Origin: Sipunculus nudus
Taxonomy: Eukaryota > Annelida > Sipuncula > Golfingiida > Sipunculidae
Length of the DNA stretch: 64,000 bases
Direction of reading: 5' to 3'
Assembly: GCA_026874595.1 (NCBI GenBank)
Contig: CM049321.1
Coordinates: 9,420,979-9,484,978 of the forward strand
Each line of letters starts with the position of its first letter. The first letter of the stretch is position 1. Position numbers and translations under genes: made by a program. Below, piece by piece: positions 47,854-59,939 of the stretch. The notes under the pieces are model-generated. The model was not told where the DNA came from. It did no database searches and saw nothing but the letters and a program-made list of their open reading frames with translations.

Positions 47854-49589
47854 CTGACAGGGAAACAATATGCATTTTTATAAAATATCATATTGCAAAT
47901 ATTTGTGCAGACGGATTTCCAAACGGATAGTGCAGCTAATTAAACAGTGTTAGGAAACCTCTGTACGGCTACTTAACTAATTAACTGGTTTCCCGTGTTG
48001 GCTTCCGAGGGGACAGGTCTTTCTCCTGGTAACTGGTTTGTCTACATCAACAATAGTTGTTTGATATTGAGAACTTGTTCATTTATTATTGGGACCGAAG
48101 TTGTGCTATTTTCTGTGATAAAACTCTAGAAAAACACGTAGATGTGGCAAAATCGTTTAAGGTCAATTTTCTGCACGGTCTAATTGATACACAGACTTCG
48201 CCAAAATTAAAAAAGAATATGGCAGCAGTCTGCAACCAATATATAAGTCCATTCTAGCTTTTGTAGAGAATTTACAATATTTCTAAAAGACAAAAGACAA
48301 AATATCAGACTTCCAAACTTGGGAATGTCACTTATATGTCTACAAACCGTCCATTGAAATATACTGGAGTGTTGGTCACCGAATATTTGAAACAGAATAG
48401 AACATCGTTCAACAATATCTCGATCAGATGGTCCAATATATCCAGTAAAATAAAACACGTGCTCATTCAAACATATGAGGCTGCATTATCTTCATTCATT
48501 TATAAAGTGTTATATTGGTTTAATCTAGTATTTAAAACTTTTATTTGGAAGTTCCTTTTTAACCCAAACGTGTGTGAACGAACGAACACGTCCGAATGGG
48601 CATTGAATTCATTCAATAGTGACACCTCTAGCCTCTCTCGTTTTTTTTGGGTGTATTTACAGATTCTGGCCAACAATTTCCAAGTTTTGTATCCATTTTA
48701 ATTATACTTGAATGTAGATGTCCATGTGACTGATCTAGAAACAGCATCTTTATATTCATTACATGGAATATCATGAACTGTTCTGTTTTTGGCCTTTGGT
48801 CTATCAAATTCCTAAACGACTAAGCATGTTTCCTTAAGACATTCAACATATAGTTAATTTCAAGTCAAACATAAATAAAATATGTGATATCCTATTAACT
48901 AATTAACAGGTTCAGTGAAGGTAATGAGTAATCTAATTTATTTTAATTCATGTAGTACAGAGCACAGTGAAAAATCAGCACACAAAAAACCGTGAGTAAA
49001 CAGGATACTGCCAAACGCGCCTCGTGGTGCATTTACACAGCCATAAACAGTGAACCGTAACGTGCTGTGCTACGTCTCTGAGGGTACTCTAGACACGAGC
49101 AAAGAACCGCGTCTGATTGAGAGCTACGTCCCTGATGGTGCACCTAAACATCATGCGTGATATAAAGTCGTGCCTCAGAGGAACTGAATCCTGCAGGGGG
49201 ATATGCCCCTTATCCGACTTTGCATGTAAAATTGAATTGCAACTTTCCAGCCACTAAATTTCTGCAAAACACAATTATAGTATAGAAGTAATTTGAAAAG
49301 AAAAAAAAAACATGAAAATACCAGCCATGTTTACATAGTTTTATTACTGTACACATTCATTTGTCAGTAACAATTTATACGTAGAAAGAAATCGATCTCA
49401 TTGATCTTATTTTACAAATTGTCAAAGGAAAACTAAGAAACAAAGAAACTGATGGGACACAAACATGTATCACAAACAAATTAATAACAAGGGAATGCTT
49501 TCTCTTGATTTGGAGCCTTTATGTGATGTGCACTGCTCGGTATGCAGCTATATCCCCGCCGGCATAATAATATAATTATAATGAAAATG
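47852..49589. other. Intergenic, no gene seen
   Basis: Frames of 66-121 codons at 48057-48701 on both strands overlap each other and carry no recognisable domain. Confidence 0.4.
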
Positions 49590-49597
49590 ATAACATA

Positions 49598-49637
<40 letters not shown>

Positions 49638-49661
49638 AAAATATGTTATTATTTTAATTAA

Positions 49662-49752
<91 letters not shown>

Positions 49753-49756
49753 TATG

Positions 49757-49791
<35 letters not shown>

Positions 49792-49792
49792 T
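49590..49792. repeat. (ATT)n/(AAT)n foldback block
   Basis: A 16-bp perfect inverted repeat (ATAACATATTTTATTA at 49590-49605; TAATAAAATATGTTAT at 49634-49649) encloses a (TTA)n loop. A long (AAT)n then turns into (ATT)n near 49750, making a second, larger hairpin. The whole block can fold on itself. Confidence 0.85.
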
Positions 49793-51049
49793 TAACAACA
49801 ATTATATATTTACTTATTCGGCCGGTATTCCCAAGGTCATTCGTGCATAAGTGATTCTACATTTGTGAATATTCTTTTTTGATGTTCCTGAATCCGAATA
49901 ATGACTGGATCCACATCATACACAGGTCGATTCTTCACTGACCGAAATGTCCTGAAGACCTCATAAGATTCGGCTCAAGACTGCGTGAGTTATGTAATGA
50001 ACAAACAAATACACGAAGGAGATGAACGCACAGCCTCCTGGCGAGAACAATAATTCATTATTTAGCGATAATTCAACAGAACGAATATCTAAAGCGGTAT
50101 ACAAACTAAGAACAAATTTGATAATTTGGTTATTACTCAGAGCATATCAAGCGGGACTAAAAACACAAGAACAGTTAAGATTATCTGAGAGACATGGCCT
50201 ACAACTTGCCTCTCTAATGAGCATTTAATTTATTAGTATTTTAAATTTGTTTTATAACGTGTTGCTTGTTTTCAGCTGTTAATACAGGAGGTTCAATATA
50301 ATAATCAATACTTGTGATGTAAATCATAACAAAAAATTAAAAACAGGTTTCATAAAATATTGTTAACTCAACAGGGCAATTGTAAAGGTAACTTTTGAAT
50401 CTGTACAACCTGAAGCAAAATGTGTTTGATTTCTTTTTCTTCTCGGCTTTTCATCTTCAGTGAGGATATGAAATAGTTGTATTAAGATTTAACCATTTAG
50501 AAACACAAAATTTAGGACACAGGGGTAGGGAACAATGGTCTAAGTAACACTGGTCCCCATGGTAAGTGGTCTGTCGAAATACTGGTCTAGAGGGGCTGGT
50601 CACTTTATTTTGCGTCGGACAATTAGCCTGTATGTGGGTGGTAAGAACTTCCGATACTTGTCTATAAAAGGCGGACCGGAAGTTATATGACAGCAGAGCA
50701 GACGACAATTTCCCTCCTTTCTCCCGTATTTCCTTTTGACGAAAGCTCAGATTACTGCTTCTGTCATTTGTGGAAAAAGTCGGTATTTATACCGTTCTAC
50801 TTGGAGAAAGGCTCTTCAGAGGAAATAATTTTAGATTCCCAACTACAAGTCTTAATGCTGAAGAAAACATACTTTCTCATAAATAAGAAACTCGTGGTAT
50901 TGTACATCACTCTGCCTTTTAACGGTCTTTATATATAGGACAAGATAAAAAAATCTCATTATGTCGACAGACGCACAGTATAAAAACGTACACACTCAAA
51001 TTCACTCATGTATATGGAAACCCATGTTTATGGATGGAACTGATTTGGT
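49793..51049. other. Intergenic, no gene seen
   Basis: Short frames (about 68-83 codons) have no recognisable domain. Confidence 0.4.
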
Positions 51050-52440
51050 GTGTCAAACACTGTAACTGGGCCACGGTAAATCCTCCTAACATTCCAGGAC
51101 GTGGATCATTGCCGTAGGATACTGAACGTGCTTACCTTGACGCTGCCGTGACACTGCCATATGTTAACGTAGATAACAGTAGTTGGACCGTTGCTAGAAC
51201 CTGGCGAGTACTGGGAAGAACGTGGCCTATCAACGTTCTTCTACGGCAAGCCACGTTTTACCGTAGGAGAAGGTGGTTATATCCGCCAGTATACCGTAGC
51301 AGCACCGTAGAGGAACGTGAAATACCGTGGTACATGGGGAGAACGCGATCTTTAACTTCTTCAAGTTTATTCACGTTCTGGCTAGTCGTAAATGGGTAAT
51401 TGTGTAAATATGTGTTCTAATTCTCAGCGATCAACGAGGCCGCAAGTGTTACCTGACCCCCCAAGGAGATTGCAAGTGAGACGAGCATTTTAAGGTGCCT
51501 TGGGAGGAAAGTCGTGGTCTATGACGCACGTCGCACGCAATGAGGGAGCAAGTGCTACTTGCCTGGTGAGTACGGTTTGTCCAACATCCTCCGTACGTGC
51601 ATACGGGCTGTGTGTGACATCAACATTTCGCAAGACGGACTTGCGTGGCACGTGAGATTTTGCACAAATTTAGGAATCAAACAGGCCGTAGGATCCGTGA
51701 GCCGATTGTGATGAAGACTTTTCCTCTACCTCTACGACCTACGAAGCCTCAATGGCATCCACAATTGGCAGGAGACGTACGATCCCAACATTCGTGCGTC
51801 CAGTTGGGAACAAGGCCTCTCAGTGTCACGGATCTCACCACGGATGGGCCGCTAAGGACCTTCCCTGCTGATCTTTTAATAATACCCAGTGAACCATAGG
51901 GTATCGTAGAGAGTCCCTACCTTTGTTCATGGTCATCCGCCATGATCCCTGCTGACGGTTCTTGGTTCGTCAAACTCCACGGATGTTTTGAAATTTCAAA
52001 ACTTCCTTGGTGCTGGCACGGATGTGCACGAGAAAGTCCGTGGATATACCGCAGCGCTACCGCTGTTGGCCGTTACGCCACCGTGCCTGTCCGTGCATGT
52101 CCCTACTATTTCCGTGCACGCGTACGTCGTTAGTAGGGGTCTTCCCTGTTTGAACGTCGGCGCCGGACTACGGACAGGCCGGTTTGCGAAGGGTATGCTA
52201 CACGACCAGTCGTACATGGCCGAGCGTGGGAATCCGTAACGCTTCCCTGAAAGTCCCTACTCGACCGCCCCAACATGTGTTAATGCGTACTGGATCCGCC
52301 ATTATCTGTATATTGTCTGTGACAGATCGTAGAAGTCCCTCCCATTCCATGATCTTGCTACAGTGAAGCCGTATCAAAGCTGTGCCGACACTCTCGTAGA
52401 CTGAGGGAATCCGTCACAACAGCTCGTTCCCCATACTCAA
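51050..52440. repeat. CpG-rich anomalous region with recurring CCGTAG/ACGTGG words
   Basis: It is much richer in GC and CpG than its surroundings. Short words such as CCGTAG, ACGTGG, CCGTGG, CGTACG and TCCGTGG recur at irregular 10-30-base spacing on both strands. There is no clear period, no domain-bearing frame, and stops occur in all frames. It could be a highly diverged repeat or element of foreign base composition. Confidence 0.4.
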
Positions 52441-53096
52441 ACTGTGAGAAGCTTCTCGGATATCATAATTGCGATCGAAAAAAATGCGTGTTTCCCATGG
52501 ATGGAAAGTGAACAGTCAATCTCGGACAGACGTCGAGGTCCGTACCCATTTCAGTGACAGTGTTAATTACCTAAGTTTAGGCTTTACAATGCACCAATGT
52601 TTGCTTGTGCACAAGACTGTATGAGACTGACGATGATGCAGGTCATGGAAAGCAGGATCTCCTCGGCAGTGACAATACAAATTATGACTAATAATCACGA
52701 TTAACATGAAACTGATAGTTGACAACTTAAGTCTCCACGCGGGATGTATTTTTACTGCTGCATTATTTTGTAGAGTTACTTGTGTCGAAGCTTGTTCTTT
52801 GGTGCTAATGTCGATTTCTTTTGATTAGAAAGAAGCTGTCTAAAGTATTTGTTATATCATTATATTAAAAATATCCAGGATTGACATATAAAGGCCATGA
52901 ACAAATGATTTCAATCCGCTTATGTTACACTTTGATGATTTTTTTTTGGCTTAGGTCAAGTGATATCAATCATAAAAGAGATTTCAAAAATAAGATATGG
53001 AGGCCATGGAAAAGTGTTAATTTTTAAGCAATGTCTTTGATTATACATGAATGATTTTGATGAAATTTGATCGATTAACATATATGTTGGATAAGC

Positions 53097-53100
<4 letters not shown>
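52441..53100. other. Intergenic, no gene seen
   Basis: Includes loosely repeated GGCCATG and GATTTYRAT words (52895-53070), possibly an old repeat. Confidence 0.3.

Positions 53101-53127
<27 letters not shown>
53101..53127. repeat. (TA)n microsatellite
   Basis: About 13 TA units. Confidence 0.9.
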
Positions 53128-53131
<4 letters not shown>

Positions 53132-55564
53132 TAAATATTGATGAATATTTCTAATTCCAAAATGGCCACCTCATACATCTTTAAAAAATAATTTATTTTA
53201 CACCTGCTAGGTAATTCTTGAATAATTTCTATTGGTCTTACCTGGTTTTAATGCATGTTTAGCTTACCATTTAGTTTATCTGTATTTTAATTGACGGTGG
53301 TCGCTATGGACAATCAGCTGATAAAACCGTCCATAGGCAATACGGAAAGCAAAATCATGGTTATCACTACCATATTGGTACATGAACTGCAGGTAACTTT
53401 TTGTAGGTAAAGTCTTTCTAAAGATCAGGTGTTTGTGACATAAGCTTGCTTATAAACAAACAAGTAAACATTGTGCACTAAACTTAGCAAACATACTGTA
53501 CGTTCCCCTTTTTGACAAAGTGAACAATAAACGTGATAGCCCATGTTTGACTTCGCATGCGCGGTAGTTGAAAGGTCACCTAATTGTATGTGAGAGTAAA
53601 TTAAGTGACGTCATATATCTTGACACGCCAACATCTAGTTGTCTGATTAGCCCCCAGATGTCGCAGTTGGACGTGTAAGCCAGCCATTTCCCTCTGCCCA
53701 ATAAGTTATCGACACGTAAGTATAAACAAAACGGACAACTTGTGCACGTGGGATCGTGCGCACCCGAGGGATTGGGTGTACTTTTCACAAAAGGTTGAAC
53801 ACATTATCCTTTTCTAATACACGTCAGTTATGGAATAGGCCCGTATGATATATATGACATATGGATAAGTGTCTTCATTTAAACAGTCGCCAGGGGGCGT
53901 TTGGTTGCTCTTTATGGTGGGAACACTTGAATGTGACAGCACGTTCTTCTAACTTAGGTAAATTCAAACCCGTGCAACGTTCTAAACTCATGACATATGT
54001 TTTACCATTCGTCTAATTTTAAGAGTTCAAATATGAAATTCATGTTTGTATAAATCATATTTAAAATTTATTTAAAAATATAGACAGGCAGGAGAGAGCT
54101 GATCCAAAAGTTAAAATAAATTCCTACGCGAGCATTGCTTAATTAGTTATTCACATAATTGTGATTATAGCCAGAAGCATATTATTTTCTAAAATATAAC
54201 ATTGGAAATAGTTTGATGAATAATCGATTAAAATTACCAACTCTGTGAGATACAGTTGGCACACTTTACATGCTCAGGATCATGTAACACCGCTTTCGAT
54301 TAAAAGGCTGAATCAGGGGGACCGCATGAGACGCATGGGGACTCGGAATATTTCCACTTTGACTTTTTCTACGTGCACATGTCTTACTTTTTTGAATTTC
54401 AAATTAGAACCAATTATTTTGTTCCGTCATAACTTGTGACCAGACTGCCGGCATCCATTCAGGCGGAAACTTGATCTTACTCTCAAGTTTATATATGAAA
54501 CGACACACAGCTGAACACTTGAACACACATTTATTTCAACATTAGTCAACAGCAGAAGCAACAGTAGTATAATATCTGAAAAACAATATAACATGTTTGT
54601 CTAAAATTGTAATAACAAAAAAAATAAATAAAGTAATGCATACTTGCGTAAATCAAAGACTTATTAAGTTATAAATGTTGAAGTGATTATGTTAGCTACT
54701 GATTTTGCTTAAATGTTTCATATATTAGCCCGACAAAATTAATTGCTGTTATCGGTTGCTTAAAATCATGCAGCTTTGAAAAAAATTCTAAATATTAAAT
54801 TTCATATGAAAATGAATGTACATATCAAATATACATATACCATCAGATACGAACACTACACCATGCCTAAAATGATATATACTTTACGGGTCAAATATAA
54901 ACATTAAATAATTGTTTGAAGGGGATCTTGCCACTGACGCTAGCAGAATCGGTTCTATATAATATCAGGTAAGCCAACTATCCATTTACGTGGACTGCGT
55001 CAGTAACAATTTATTAAGAGAATTGTGTAAATACAAATTTAAATAAAAATACAGGTTCGATATAGCATAGGACACTATTAATAAGCACATATGTTGCTTC
55101 ATAAGTTTATATGTTATCCACATAATTTCGATGTTGATGCATCTGCTTTATTTTAATCATGCGGATAATATAAATCTTTTTCTTCAAATTTGTAATTTTT
55201 GTATCTTAGAACCTAACTAACAACTGATATTTTCCAGAAGTTTGCATATTTTGTAAATGAACATTAAGTTCCCAGTCTCAATTGATGTTCATTGCTTTTC
55301 TATTCTAAGTCCCTTCAAATCAATTTCTACTTGTATTGAAATACAAAGATATACTTCTTAAAGGTATCACATAAAACATATTAAACTTTTAGTTCTTGTG
55401 GACCAATTACTTTATGTAGCAAATTGTTCTATATGCCCTCCGTTAAGACACCAACTTACATACGTTTTCTTCTGCAAATTTCAAACAAATTCGCTCGACC
55501 ATTCCTTCTGTTTTTGGTCCAATGATCAGTAGAATAATTTATCTGTTTTATGTGGCTTTAAATC

Positions 55565-55568
<4 letters not shown>
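53128..55568. other. AT-rich intergenic region
   Basis: No gene, RNA or element was recognised. Confidence 0.4.

Positions 55569-55616
<48 letters not shown>
55569..55616. repeat. (TA)n microsatellite
   Basis: About 24 TA units. Confidence 0.95.
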
Positions 55617-55620
<4 letters not shown>

Positions 55621-57024
55621 TTAAATATTTATCATGTATATGTACAAGTATTTAAAAATTCAATGCCAATATACACAAGCACAGAAATAAATACAAAGAT
55701 TTGTTTGTATATTTTTTCTTAGACTTGCAGTGTGCATGCTTTTGTTCTTGATGGTACAGTAGTAGACTACAAGGTGCAACACTGATTTAAAGTCCGCCCA
55801 TGTAATTACAGTGTGTTTTGAAACCGCATTTGAATTTCAATAATCGGGCAAATCATTGTGTGCATAATTACAGTCTTTGTAATGGTATACTGCCTTGTGT
55901 AAAAGCCGCCTCTCTCTTCGAAACATGGTAGCATGGTATTTCGTTGAACCGTTCAACCATAATTTTTTCCAAAACGTGTCATCAAATATAAGGAGATCAC
56001 AGGATCCCGGATAAAGAATACCATTAGCGTCACTACATGTATTGCCAGGGGGGTACCTCATGTTTCGTGGCATGCTTTGTTATACATTCGCCAATACTGA
56101 ACAATATTCCTCGTTGGCCTTACAGTATTACACTTTTCTAGCAGGATATGCTGTGATATGTGGCAAAGTTTTGACGTTCACGTGTAATGCGGTTATGTTC
56201 AAGTCATTTTGATAAAGAATTATGTGTTTATTCTGGAAACCACCAGACGACTATTTTGAAATCATTATACTTTGAATATACAACTTAATGTTATATAAAT
56301 GAAAAGGAGGGGTCAAACCCAGGAGGACTAATGAAAAAACCGAAAGAAAGGTCCCCAGGACAAGGAAAGGAGGGGAGGTTCTAGGCCACGAATATTGGTT
56401 TGTGACCCTTGAGAAATTGCGGTGGTTGTAAAAGTGTGTGTGTGTGTGTGGGGTGGGTGTGGGGGGAGTCTTCCAGACCCCTTTGGGTCCCTCCCCTCGA
56501 TCCACTTCAGACGCTTTATTTTCAATGCATAACAATGATCGCTGGATCCAGGGCTTGGTGTACGGGGATATACTTTTCCGCCTTATTGTTTTTGCGTTTT
56601 TTTTTTTCGAATGATATGCAAGGACTCGGACTTGCACTCGAGCTTTCTGGACTCGGACTTGCACTCGGACCGAGTGCACAAAATCAGTCCATCTCTAATC
56701 TTGTAGGAAAAAAAAATTCGCGCACTGTTAAGGCGTGTATACATGTGCAAATAAATAAGGGAAATCTAATCAAACATTCAAGTTTTCAGCATGCGTAACA
56801 AACATTTAACTACAGATGGTAATCGCAAATGTGCATTTTAACTTTCTTTTTACAAGGAAAAGGATATTGGACTCGGTCCCGGATTTCAAATGTCATGAAC
56901 ATCAAGGACTTGGGACATTAGTAGCCTGGCCTACTCGGATGATGTGAACTCGACTGCATCACTGGCTACGGCAAAATTCCTCTCCCTGTAGTTTTGGAGG
57001 TTTTACTTTTTTTTTACTTAATTT
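55617..57024. other. Intergenic with simple repeats
   Basis: An impure (GT)n/G-rich patch lies at about 56431-56466. An exact 19-base duplication, GGACTCGGACTTGCACTCG, is at 56622-56640 and 56649-56667, and related ACTCGG words continue to about 56955. A 78-codon minus frame at 55837-56073 is unrecognised. Confidence 0.4.
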
Positions 57025-57030
57025 TTTATT
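57025..57030 (-). terminator. Candidate polyadenylation signal of the sushi-domain gene
   Basis: AATAAA on the minus strand, about 220 bases after the stop at 57248. Confidence 0.4.
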
Positions 57031-57247
57031 CCTATCCCCATGTGTAAGTCAAATCACATTCCTCTTTACCACATATGCTGTATGACTTACACTGAATTTT
57101 ATCCTTAACAACGTTTCTGGATGTGTTGGATCAAGGCTTACATAAAACGTTTCTGGTGGATTATTTTTATAAAAAGATAGTTTATAAAAATCTACATATC
57201 CCATAGCTTTTTTTTCTGGCTCCATATCAACGCCCTTATTTTAGTTC

Positions 57248-58303
57248 TTAAAAATCAACATATTCCATAGCTTCTTTTCCTGGGTCCATATCCACGACTT
57301 CTTTAGTTTCCATCGGGGCCTGTTTGATCTGCTTCGGCCTTCCTCGGCACTTTTCGCTCAGGGTTTTTATGTTCTTCGGAACATGTCTGAGGTTGCGCCT
57401 TAGTATGCCGACGTCACGTTTGCAGTTGGTCAGGTCCAAGAAAATGATTATCCCTCCCATGATGGACATGAACACGATGCCGACGATCCCGAACACCTGC
57501 GCGTATGGCGCCTCTTCCGGATTGTGCCATTCGGTATTAACAACTTCTTCCTCTGAAATATGCAAAAGACGGGCGCAAGAAGTTTAAATATTGTGAGATG
57601 TTTATGAATCTATGCCGATTGACGCCGTTCTCTTCATCCATCCAGTAAATTTGTTCAATTGTTGACAGTTTACTCAAACAACTATATTTACATGGGCCAC
57701 AAACCCCTATTTTACCGGTAGAACAAATATCTTAAAATGTAGGTATTTCTAAGCCTGAATATAGATTACTTATTTTTTGTAACAAGAATAGAAATACTTC
57801 TAAAGAACTGACGATCCTAATGGAAGTTATTTTTCTTCCAGATCACCGGTGAGACGAATAAACCGAACGGTATACAAATAGTGACCCGAGTACGGTAAAT
57901 AGTTCATGAATGGACAAATCCTGTCATAAGGTTCAGCCATTTATTTTCGAAGAACGAAGTAAGTTGTCCCTCGAAATAAATTCTCAGTGACTGCTTTCGG
58001 CTGGATTGTTAACTTGGCAATCTCCTCTACATGTCGCAACAGCTACAGCAGTACTCTAACACGTAGTGTTAGAGTATTAGACATCTGCAGTAACTGACAA
58101 AATCTAACAGTACATTTCGTTACCTTGACATTCCTGAACCTCTGGTTCCCATAATCCGTTTTCGGAGCAATTCGTCAGTTTCCATGACTCCCCGCCCAGC
58201 AGGTATCCTTGGCGACACGTGTAGTTTACAACAGTTCCTATAGTTACGTTTTTGGTATCCGGGTCACTGCCAAGCCAATCCGGAAACCCATGGCATGTGA
58301 CCA
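57248..58303 (-). CDS. Sushi (CCP) domain type I membrane protein, 3' exons
   Basis: Two minus-strand exons are clear. Exon 58124-58303 (acceptor TTTTAAG, donor GGTAACG, phase 1-1) encodes one complete sushi/CCP domain with Cys in VTCHG, NYTC, TNC and QEC and the expected Trp in GLWEP. Exon 57248-57552 (acceptor ATATTTCAG) continues in frame with an acidic linker, one membrane span (VFGIVGIVFMSIMGGIIIFL) and a basic then acidic cytoplasmic tail ending EAMEYVDF. The product is a cell-surface protein with a membrane-proximal sushi domain, as in complement-regulator, lectin or adhesion receptors; its ligand is unknown. The 5' part must lie at higher coordinates, and probably includes the less certain exons at 59050-59281 and 63927-63977 and sequence beyond the window. 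Confidence 0.8.
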
Positions 58304-59049
58304 CTTAAAAGTAATGAAATTTCTTTCAGAGACGATACTGTGAAACCTTAACCATCACTATATACATCTAATATCCCTTCAGCTAATGGGATTTTAGAAA
58401 GAACAAGACCAAATACTTTAGACTTACTGTACAAAACTACTGTACTAAGTCCCAAATGAGCCAATGGGCAATGTGAAATGAACAATATTCCAAAACCAAG
58501 TTAAATAATCTAACATTGCGGGAAAAATACCTAATCACCCCGAAACTAAAATAGTCCATGGGCCCGACCTGATTTTGATACCTCCAAATTCGAAACCATC
58601 AAAGTCATGGAAAATTGTTACCAAGGTAAATTAAAATATATTGTGTGATAGCCTTTACCGCAAGACAGACTTGTCAATTTTACCAAGAAAATTTTAATCA
58701 CATATTTTCCACCATTGCAAAATATAAATAAAAAAAAAAGAACGCACTCCTATTTATATTCTAGCAATCTTCAGTTAACAAAAGACTCGAATACTTTGTT
58801 TTCAAACCATCCATTTGACAATTGATATCAATTTAGCAAAATTAATGTGGATAATTGAGGTTCTACTTCAACCAGGCAGGCTGACATTGCGCAGCTCTCT
58901 GGCATTGTAATCAAGCTAACACTGTACCGGTCTCACAATTTCACCTTAATCCGTTCATGACATGTGTGACGAAGGGCGAGCGGTAAGATAGCAGGAGACT
59001 AGTGACAGATTAGAATATGTTTCCATGGATCTGCATACTTGTTTAATGG
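58304..59049 (-). other. Intron or spacer upstream of the sushi exon
   Basis: AT-rich, with no coding frame recognised. Confidence 0.4.
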
Positions 59050-59281
59050 TCACTTCTTGGTGAATGTACAGTCAGATTCGATGTCTATCTCAGCGCCAGA
59101 GCAGCTCCGATAAGAAACACACTGCTCATCCTGACAGCCTGAGACAGGGGCTTTTAAAAGTGCTCCAAATATAGCCTTATTCACCCTGGCCAGTTTACCA
59201 CAATTGGTCAGGGTCACACTTTCAAAAACATTCCCTGCCCCCATCGAGCGGGGAAAATGCATATTCGACATTGCGGCTCTG
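59050..59281 (-). CDS. Possible lectin-like exon (galactose/rhamnose-binding type?)
   Basis: A minus-strand open segment follows an acceptor-like TTTTAACACAG, with a second AG at GGGGCAG before GAATGTTTTTGAA. It encodes VFESVTLTNCGKLARVNKAI then FGALLKAPVSGC, SYRSCSGAEIDIESDCTF and a TGA at 59050-59052. The cysteine spacing and the ARVNKAIFG and SCSGAEIDI stretches faintly resemble half of a SUEL/Gal_lectin domain. The phase would fit the downstream sushi exon only if a weak donor GTACAT (inside the DCTF codons) is used; otherwise the segment ends at the stop. It may be an exon of the sushi-domain gene, a terminal exon of another transcript, or a remnant. Confidence 0.35.
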
Positions 59282-59939
59282 TGTTAAAACAGGTTAGTAA
59301 ATGAGAGAAAGCTGACATTGTTAGTTAGAGGAAAAAATTCTTCAGGTGTGGCTTGAGCGGTGAAATTTCTTCGGTGTAATCGGTGAAGTTTCTCAAAAAC
59401 TGAATTTGTTTTGTGACTTCAGTGCATGAGTTTTGCATTTCTTTGCTCGGAGGTGGTCATTGTACACCAATTAAGGAGAGTGTACAGGCGCAACGACATT
59501 GGACTATTTTTATGCAAACCTGCATAACTTGAGTGACATGGATGGCTCGACGCCATGGAACATTATCGTCACTGTCTGGGTAGGAACAGGCATGGTATTA
59601 GCGAGACAACGGCCAAGTGATGCAGATTGCTGGGTGGACAACAGGCTGACGGTGTTTATAAAAAGATCCTAATCAGATCAAAGAGCCGCCCACAAAGAAA
59701 TATGAAATGAATGAGAAAACAAGTGTCCAATGGGCCAAAATGCTCAGCTGCATTCGACTGGGTGTTCATTTCTTTTATTAATGTTGTATATTGTCTGTGA
59801 GAACAGCCTTTGACTAATTTCTATATGTTTTAATACGGACGAAAAATAAAATTTTGTACGAATAAGTGACTTTATTTCAATATTCAATGAAGACCTGCCG
59901 AGGACGATGACCCCCCCCCCTCCCTTGAATTTTACGATA
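59282..59939. other. Spacer before the right satellite array
   Basis: No gene was recognised. A C10 run lies at 59911-59920. Confidence 0.4.

Noticed and set aside
48057-48701. Frames up to 121 codons on both strands
   Set aside because: No domain, overlapping on opposite strands, AT-biased composition.
55837-56073. 78-codon minus frame with several Cys and Trp
   Set aside because: It looks somewhat protein-like, but I recognise no family and see no convincing splice sites.
56251-56798. Overlapping frames near the GT-rich patch
   Set aside because: They are His-Thr/Pro and Val-Cys repeats from the simple sequence, not genes.
56938-56966. End of another transposon (CAGTGATGCAGTCGAG on the minus strand)
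   Set aside because: It resembles a terminal repeat, but I found no matching partner or target duplication.
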